NCBI GenBank assembly: GCA_905373425.1
Contig: CAJPST010000074.1
Coordinates: forward strand, 1-10,117
Reading direction: 5' to 3'
Source: an uncultured Mesocricetibacter sp.
Lineage (GTDB): Bacteria; Pseudomonadota; Gammaproteobacteria; Enterobacterales; Pasteurellaceae
DNA: 10,117 bases
In this document: positions 6,084 to 10,117 of the stretch, in pieces
Position numbering within the stretch: position 1 is the first letter of the stretch
Layout: each line of letters begins with the position of its first letter
Made by a program: the position numbers and the translations under genes
The notes under the pieces: generated by a model
Database searches by the model: none
What the model was told of the DNA's origin: nothing
Seen by the model: the letters and a program-made list of their open reading frames with translations, nothing else

Positions 6084-6114
6084 CCGTAATTTTATGAAAT
6101 AGATCAAATTACGG
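6084..6114. promoter_or_regulatory. 31-bp interrupted palindrome with FNR/CRP-like core between moaA and yvcK
   Basis: Perfect 9-bp arms CCGTAATTT (6084-6092) and AAATTACGG (6106-6114) are separated by 13 bases. Inside lies ATGAA-ATAG-ATCAA (6094-6107), which matches the FNR consensus TTGAT-N4-ATCAA at 8 of 10 positions and also resembles a CRP site. It sits upstream of the moaA leader. FNR-linked control of moaA would suit a cofactor needed by anaerobic reductases. ModE is an alternative, but the spacing is longer than its usual box. Confidence 0.45.
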
Positions 6115-6200
6115 CTATTTAGGTATGAAACAAGTAAATTTGTGACAAATTAATTGTGTAATGAATTATATAGCGATGTGCTAAAAATATTTTTCTAATA

Positions 6201-6229
6201 TTTATTGTTAAATAAAAAAATGCTAAATT
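6201..6229 (+). promoter_or_regulatory. Candidate extended -10 promoter of yvcK
   Basis: TGCTAAATT (6221-6229) is an extended -10 element, with a weak TTTATT -35 at 6201-6206 and 17-base spacing. The start would be near 6236, giving a leader of about 24 nt to the ATG at 6260. A second possible promoter lies upstream (GTGACA at 6142-6147, TATATA at 6167-6172). Confidence 0.35.
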
Positions 6230-6259
6230 ATTCGCCGTATTTTGGAAAAGGAAATTATT

Positions 6260-7189
6260 ATGTCTGATCTAATGCGTCATAGTCGCCATGAATATTTAGA
6301 TGAAGTAAAACAAGTAGTTGCAATCGGCGGAGGACATGGTTTAGGACGCATTATGTCCGCTTTAAGCTTTATGAAAGAACGTTTAACCGGCATTGTAACT
6401 ACCACCGATAATGGTGGCTCTACAGGGCGAATCCGTATAGAGCAAGGCGGTATTGCTTGGGGAGATCTGCGAAACTGTTTAAACCAAATTATTACTGAAC
6501 CTAGTACGGCTTCTGCTTTGTTTGAATATCGTTTTGCAGGCAACGGTGAATTGGCTGGACATAACCTCGGTAATTTGATGTTGAAAGCATTGGAAGATAT
6601 GCAAATTCGCCCGTTCGAAGCAGTAAACCTTATTCGAGAATTATTGCACGTCCGTTCTTTTATCATTCCAATGTCCGAGACTCCGGTACATCTCGCCGCC
6701 CATCTTAATTCGGGTGAAACCATTGTCGGCGAAGTCAACATTGATAAGCTCAATGAACTGCCACAATCAATTTTTCTTAAGCCTATTGTACAAGCTACGC
6801 CCGAGGCGGTTAAAGCCTTAGCACAAGCCGAAGTCATTTTGTTCGGACCGGGTAGTTTTTTAACCAGCATTATGCCACCTATTCTATTGCCCGAAATCAC
6901 CGAAATCTTGCGCAATACTCGAGCCAAAAAAATCTTCATTGATAATCTTGCGATAGAACGTAGTCCGGCTTCCAAGTTATCGCTGGCGGATCGTATTCAT
7001 TGGATTGAAAATGTCGTCGGAAAACCGATCATTGATGGCGTTATTGTTCCTCCCGAACTTGCCGAACATTGCCAAAATTTGAATTGTAAAGTGATGAGTC
7101 GGCGTCTTAATGCTGACGATGTAAATTATCGGCATGACCGCACATTGTTATGCAAAGCGATTGACGATTTGGTTGGAGAATTGGACTAG
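6260..7189 (+). CDS. yvcK: YvcK/YbhK-family protein (putative gluconeogenesis factor, CofD-like fold)
   Basis: This 309-residue cytosolic protein is of the YvcK (UPF0052) family. Bacillus YvcK binds UDP-sugars and supports growth on gluconeogenic carbon and cell-wall balance; the E. coli homologue is YbhK (about 302 residues). Motifs are GGGHGLG (23-29), TTTDNGGSTG (47-56), WGDLRN (67-72), AGHNLGNLML (99-108) and FGPGSFLTSIMP (195-206). The ATG at 6260 is chosen over a TTG at 6242 because AAAAGGAAA lies 6-7 bases before it. The gene is divergent from moaA, the same arrangement as ybhK/moaA in E. coli, which supports shared descent of the locus. It ends just before a strong terminator. It appears intact; the biochemical role is inferred from homologues. 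Confidence 0.92.
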   Translation: MSDLMRHSRHEYLDEVKQVVAIGGGHGLGRIMSALSFMKERLTGIVTTTDNGGSTGRIRIEQGGIAWGDLRNCLNQIITEPSTASALFEYRFAGNGELAGHNLGNLMLKALEDMQIRPFEAVNLIRELLHVRSFIIPMSETPVHLAAHLNSGETIVGEVNIDKLNELPQSIFLKPIVQATPEAVKALAQAEVILFGPGSFLTSIMPPILLPEITEILRNTRAKKIFIDNLAIERSPASKLSLADRIHWIENVVGKPIIDGVIVPPELAEHCQNLNCKVMSRRLNADDVNYRHDRTLLCKAIDDLVGELD

Positions 7190-7218
7190 CTGAATTGATA
7201 TAAAAATAAGCAGAAAAT

Positions 7219-7265
7219 AGACCGCGCTTTAAGTGATTTAATACTAAAGTGCGGTCTGTTTTTTT
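7219..7265. terminator. Bidirectional terminator between yvcK and thiI built on an uptake signal
   Basis: AGACCGCGCTTTA (7219-7231) pairs with TAAAGTGCGGTCT (7245-7257) over 13 positions with a single G-T wobble and a 13-base loop. Seven T's follow at 7259-7265 on the + strand, giving a strong intrinsic terminator for yvcK. On the minus strand the stem is followed by TATTTTC, so it can also end thiI transcripts. Confidence 0.85.
7247..7255 (+). repeat. DNA uptake signal sequence (Hin type)
   Basis: Exact AAGTGCGGT within the 3' arm of the yvcK/thiI terminator. The opposite arm is a one-mismatch inverted copy (ACCGCGCTT). Confidence 0.9.
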
Positions 7266-7278
7266 CATGTTTTTGCAA

Positions 7279-8708
7279 TTAGTTTTTGCTGAACACCTTC
7301 ACATTATTAAACCCGTTTTCTTTCAGGTACAACGCCTGCAACTTGCTCATTACACCACGTTCACAGTACAGCAAATAGGTTTTGCTTTGATCGAGAGATG
7401 CGAATTGTGAACTGAGTTTATAGAAAGGTAACAACGTCACATTTTGGCCCTCAAGTCGAAGCGGATTTTCATCGGTTTCCTCCGGACTACGAATGTCCAA
7501 AATTACATCATCTCCCGTAAGAACAGAAACTGCATCAACCTGTACAACGCCTCTTTCTGTCTGTTCGGCTATTTCACGAATATCCAAATATTGGGCATTT
7601 TGCACTGCATTTTCCAAAATTGAAAAATCAAAATTTAATTCTTCCGCAACGATTTTTTCTCTGACAGTTTTCACCGTCGGATTTTTGGAAATCACTCCGC
7701 AGAATTCCGGCATGGATTTAGCTATATCATCAGTACCGATTTCTTTCGCCGTGGCAATAATTTGTTCTTTATCGTGGCTGATAAGCGGGCGTAACACTAA
7801 CGTTTCAGAAGCCTCGTCAATTAAGCGTAGATTGGTTAGGGTTTGGCTGGAAACCTGTCCTAAGGCCTCCCCTGTCACTATTGCTTGAATTGCAAATCGT
7901 TCGGCGATTTTGCTTGCGGCACGAACCATCATGCGCTTTAATACAACTCCCATCTGCCCGCTATCGATTTTTTCCAGAATTTCGCCGACGACTGCTTCAA
8001 AATTAATTGCAATAAAACGAACTTTATGCGAAGGACTGAAACGGCTCCAAATATGATAAGCCATCTGTTTTACACCAATTTCATGTGCAGCACCGCCTAG
8101 ATTGAAAAAACAATAATCAGCATATAGCTTGATACCCCCGAATCAAAACCACCTGAAATTAACGATAATACGTCTTCTTGGGTGCCGATCGGATAACCAC
8201 CTATTCCGGCATGACGCGCTTTTACCAACATCATTTTATCGTGTTCAATATCAATTCGCACCGTTACGTCAGGATTTGTCAGTTTTACTTTTGCCGTAGC
8301 AATATGTTGATTCAGTCCGCCTCCAATATAGCGTTCTGCTTCAATAGAACTGAAGTTATGCTTACCTTTGCGTTTTACCCGTACGCAAAAGGTTTTATTT
8401 TCCAACTGTGTGCCTACCTCTTGTAAGGTTTGCTCAAAAATATCATGCAAATCGGTAAACGGTTTTTCATCTACTTCTAAAAAATGATGAATCCCCGGAA
8501 TACGTTGTAATAATTCGATTAAGTGCGGTTGATTTTCAGTGAGTTTTGAGCGTACTTCAATATAATCCCAGTGTCTTACCACCGCTAGCGTATCGTCATG
8601 TTTATTTAGCACATTACGAATATTACCGGTCAGGATTTTGATAAATCGCTTACGTACCGACTCGCTTTTGATCATTATTTCGGGAAAAAGTTTGATAATA
8701 AATTTCAT
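7279..8708 (-). pseudogene. thiI: thiI, tRNA 4-thiouridine / thiamine-thiazole sulfurtransferase, broken by an internal deletion
   Basis: ThiI adenylates U8 of tRNA for 4-thiouridine formation and passes sulfur to ThiS for thiazole synthesis. The first part starts at ATG 8708 (MKFIIKLFPEIMIKS, the family start), has the ferredoxin-like/THUMP region (about 60-165) and the PP-loop SGGFDSG (185-191). It goes out of frame at residue 197-198 and stops at 8097. The rest continues in another frame from YCFFNLGGAAHEIGVKQ (8115) through EFCGVISKNPT to the rhodanese-like domain with active-site CERGVMS and ends at 7279. Homologues read SYML-I/M-RRG(S/C)RVHYCFFN, so the RRGSRVH segment is missing. About 22 bp are deleted near 8115/8116, a net frameshift. 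Restored length would be about 483 residues, as in E. coli (482). No Shine-Dalgarno is visible before 8708. A sequencing or assembly error is less likely for a 22-base loss. Confidence 0.88.
8521..8529 (+). repeat. DNA uptake signal sequence (Hin type) inside thiI
   Basis: Exact AAGTGCGGT followed by TGATTTTC. It lies in the part of thiI encoding the region just before the THUMP domain. Confidence 0.85.
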
Positions 8709-8741
8709 AATATTGTGATTTAAGCTGCAAAAAATGGCGGT

Positions 8742-8762
8742 ATTGTACAGCAATTTATAGCA
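8742..8762 (-). promoter_or_regulatory. Candidate thiI promoter
   Basis: On the minus strand there is an extended -10, TGCTATAAA (8762-8754), and a second -10-like TACAAT (8747-8742). No good -35 was found for either. The leader would be about 30-40 nt. Confidence 0.3.
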
Positions 8763-8801
8763 TTTCGATATGCCTTTTTGAGATGAAAAACGCTATTAAT
8801 A

Positions 8802-8831
8802 CTAACACCTATCGCCAAAATACAGTACAAT
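8802..8831 (+). promoter_or_regulatory. Candidate xseB-ispA promoter
   Basis: CTAACA (8802-8807, 4 of 6 matches to TTGACA) and TACAAT (8826-8831) are separated by 18 bases. The start would be near 8838, about 30 nt before the xseB ATG. Confidence 0.4.
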
Positions 8832-8867
8832 ACTTTTCTTTTAAAGCGAATGAAAGAGAAATAGGAA

Positions 8868-9122
8868 ATGGCGCGCAAAGCGGTAGAACCAACACTGGAT
8901 TTTGAAACTACATTAACCCGATTGGAAGCGATTGTAACTCGTTTGGAAAACGGCGATTTGCCCCTTGAAGAGGCATTAAAAGAGTTTGAAAACGGTGTCC
9001 AACTCGCTAAATTAGGGCAAGAACGCTTACAACAAGCGGAACAGCGCATTCAAATTCTTTTACAAAAAAACGCTACGGTAGAATTGGCGGATTATCGGAG
9101 TGAAAATGCAGATGATGAATAA
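8868..9122 (+). CDS. xseB: Exodeoxyribonuclease VII small subunit XseB
   Basis: XseB (84 residues) is the small subunit of exonuclease VII. Several copies bind one XseA to make the enzyme that degrades single-stranded DNA from both ends into oligonucleotides. The conserved helical core is LDFETTLTRLEAIVTRLE, then GDLPLEEALKEFENGVQLA, then QERLQQAEQRIQILL. The length is close to E. coli XseB (80). The ATG at 8868 has AGGA very near and AAGAGAA further up. It is the first gene of xseB-ispA-(dxs), an order conserved in gamma-proteobacteria, and its 3' end overlaps ispA by about 11 bp. Confidence 0.95.
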   Translation: MARKAVEPTLDFETTLTRLEAIVTRLENGDLPLEEALKEFENGVQLAKLGQERLQQAEQRIQILLQKNATVELADYRSENADDE

Positions 9123-10011
9123 CTACGATTTTGAGCAAGATTTGAAAGACATCCAAGCTCGTATCAATCAATTTTTAGAAGCACAGTTAAATCAAGTGGA
9201 TACACAGCCTGCACCGTTAGCAGATGCAATGAAATATGCGTTATTGCTTGGTGGTAAGCGTATTCGTCCGTTTTTAGTCTATGCGACAGGGAGAATGCTT
9301 GGAGCAAGTATGAATCAACTGGATTATGTCGCTGCAGCAATTGAAGCCGTTCATGCTTATTCATTAATTCATGATGATTTGCCTGCAATGGATAATGATT
9401 CGTTGCGGCGTGGTGAACCAACTTGCCATATTGCTTTTGATGAAGCTACCGCTATTTTAGCCGGCGATGCTTTGCAGGCTTTTGCTTTTGAAACGCTGAC
9501 TAATGCGACGGCACTTTCGGCTGAACAAAAAGTACGTTTAGTACATGCATTGAGCCATGCCGCCGGGGCGCAAGGAATGTGTTTGGGGCAAAGTTTAGAT
9601 TTGATTTCGGAACACAAATCCGTCTCTCTTACAGAATTGGAACGCATTCACAACAGTAAAACCGCCGCTCTACTCTCAGCGGCATTAATCATGGGTTTTA
9701 TCTGTTCACCACGTTATTCGGATAAACAGCTGGAGCAACAACTCGCTCGCTACGGTGCTGCAATCGGCTTGGCCTTTCAAGTGCAGGACGATATTTTGGA
9801 TATTGAAGGCGAAAGCTCAGTGCTGGGTAAAACTGTCGGAGCAGATCTTGCTTCAGATAAAAGTACTTATCCCAAATTACTTGGTTTAGACGGCGCAAAA
9901 CAAAAAGCACAGGATTTATATCAAATCGCTTTAAGTGAACTGGATAGAATTCCATTTAATTCCATTGCGTTACGCGCTTTGGCAAAGTTTATTATTTATC
10001 GCAAAAATTAA
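9112..10011 (+). CDS. ispA: Farnesyl diphosphate synthase IspA (geranyltranstransferase)
   Basis: IspA condenses isopentenyl diphosphate with DMAPP and then GPP to form farnesyl diphosphate, the precursor of undecaprenyl phosphate and quinone side chains. It shows GGKRIRP (47-53), the first aspartate motif HDDLPAMDND (87-96, DDxxxxD as in bacterial enzymes), RRGEPTCH, GDALQAFAFE, and the second motif FQVQDDILD (222-230). The start is ambiguous: GTG 9100 and ATG 9106, 9112 and 9115 are all in frame. I choose 9112 because it gives 299 residues, equal to E. coli IspA, with GGAG (9097-9100) upstream. It overlaps xseB, which implies coupled translation. It ends 83 bp before dxs, the enzyme that starts the same pathway. 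It appears intact. Confidence 0.95.
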   Translation: MMNNYDFEQDLKDIQARINQFLEAQLNQVDTQPAPLADAMKYALLLGGKRIRPFLVYATGRMLGASMNQLDYVAAAIEAVHAYSLIHDDLPAMDNDSLRRGEPTCHIAFDEATAILAGDALQAFAFETLTNATALSAEQKVRLVHALSHAAGAQGMCLGQSLDLISEHKSVSLTELERIHNSKTAALLSAALIMGFICSPRYSDKQLEQQLARYGAAIGLAFQVQDDILDIEGESSVLGKTVGADLASDKSTYPKLLGLDGAKQKAQDLYQIALSELDRIPFNSIALRALAKFIIYRKN

Positions 10012-10027
10012 TCATGTAGAAATGAAA

Positions 10028-10067
10028 ACCGCTTGCTAAAAGTGCGGTAAAAAATACTAATTTTTTT
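10028..10067 (+). terminator. Weak hairpin with uptake signal between ispA and dxs
   Basis: ACCGC (10028-10032) pairs with GCGGT (10044-10048). AAAAAAT and ATTTTTT follow and can form a second AT stem, with seven T's at 10061-10067. The stem is short, so this is at best a partial terminator or attenuator within xseB-ispA-dxs. Confidence 0.35.
10040..10048 (+). repeat. DNA uptake signal sequence (Hin type)
   Basis: Exact AAGTGCGGT followed by AAAAAATAC, matching the extended Hin consensus. It lies in the ispA-dxs gap. Confidence 0.9.
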
Positions 10068-10094
10068 AGATTATCTTTTTTGAGAATTGCAACA

Positions 10095-10117
10095 ATGCAA
10101 AATTATCCTCTTTTATC
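10095..10117 (+). CDS. dxs: 1-deoxy-D-xylulose-5-phosphate synthase, first codons only (cut by window end)
   Basis: ATG at 10095 opens MQNYPLL and runs off the window. The N-terminal text (NYPLLS) matches the start of Haemophilus-type Dxs as I recall it, and dxs directly follows ispA in many gamma-proteobacteria. GAGAA lies about 10 bases upstream. Dxs would make DXP from pyruvate and glyceraldehyde-3-phosphate, feeding isoprenoids, thiamine thiazole and pyridoxal. With seven codons visible, the call rests mostly on context. Confidence 0.7.

Noticed and set aside
6084..6114. Standard ModE box
   Set aside because: The CGTAAT arms are ModE-like, but the 29-base span is longer than the usual ModE site. 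Left as an unassigned palindrome.
6277..6975. Open frame of 232 codons on the minus strand opposite yvcK
   Set aside because: It lies wholly antisense to yvcK, whose conserved motifs are clear. It has low-complexity Ser/Pro/Arg-rich text, no ribosome site and no recognisable domain.
8097..8123. Programmed frameshift or recoding in thiI
   Set aside because: The homologous residues RRGSRVH are absent from the DNA itself, so no ribosomal slip could restore them. The TTTTTT run here is part of the normal CFF coding.
8709..8753. Upstream TTG start extending ThiI by 15 residues
   Set aside because: The extension encodes no family-conserved residues and overlaps the promoter-like TACAAT. MKFIIKLFPEI at 8708 is the standard ThiI N-terminus.
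10028..10036. ACCGCTTGC resembles the reverse complement of the other Pasteurellaceae uptake signal (ACAAGCGGT, Apl type)
   Set aside because: It has one mismatch, and it is explained as the imperfect hairpin arm of the adjacent Hin-type signal. All exact signals in the window are Hin type.
1..10117. CRISPR array, tRNA/rRNA, insertion sequence or prophage remnants
   Set aside because: No regularly spaced repeats, cloverleaf-like segments, transposase motifs or terminal repeats were seen. The only dispersed repeat is the uptake signal.

Overview
The window looks like chromosomal DNA of a Pasteurellaceae bacterium of the Haemophilus/Aggregatibacter/Pasteurella ('Hin') branch. Seven exact copies of the 9-base Hin DNA-uptake signal AAGTGCGGT lie in 10.1 kb, about the density expected for a naturally competent member of this group. 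Every recognisable protein resembles Haemophilus or enterobacterial homologues. I see no phage, transposon, CRISPR or tRNA/rRNA genes.

Layout. (1) Positions 1-1003 hold a CRP-like site, a promoter and a fructosamine-kinase-family gene (+) in which the catalytic HGD motif reads HGN. (2) Positions 1102-3036 hold a BtuB-like TonB-dependent outer-membrane receptor (-), convergent with the kinase across a hairpin. (3) Positions 3319-5879 hold a molybdenum-cofactor operon, moaA-moaC-moaD-moaE (-), with no moaB. MoaC carries an unusual N-terminal helical extension of about 90 residues. A terminator-like hairpin separates moaC from moaD. The moaD GlyGly codons double as the moaE ribosome-binding site. 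(4) Positions 5880-6259 are a 380-bp divergent control region. It holds a structured moaA leader (probable Moco riboswitch), a 31-bp interrupted palindrome with an FNR/CRP-like core, and the yvcK promoter. (5) Positions 6260-7189 hold yvcK/ybhK (+), divergent from moaA as in E. coli. (6) Positions 7279-8708 hold thiI (-), broken by an apparent 22-bp deletion just after the PP-loop. (7) Positions 8868-10117 hold xseB-ispA and the first codons of dxs (+), a conserved isoprenoid-precursor cluster.

How the parts relate. MoaA and MoaC make cPMP from GTP, and MoaD and MoaE convert it to molybdopterin. The leader and palindrome are well placed to tie this to cofactor level and perhaps to oxygen. IspA makes farnesyl diphosphate downstream of Dxs. 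Dxs product (DXP) also feeds thiazole synthesis, the pathway in which ThiI acts. The thiI lesion therefore bears on thiamine synthesis and tRNA 4-thiouridine.

Most notable points: the disrupted thiI, the extended MoaC, the alternative pairings in the moaA leader and the HGN kinase. I did not find a wholly new multi-gene system; the novelty is in these departures from familiar families.
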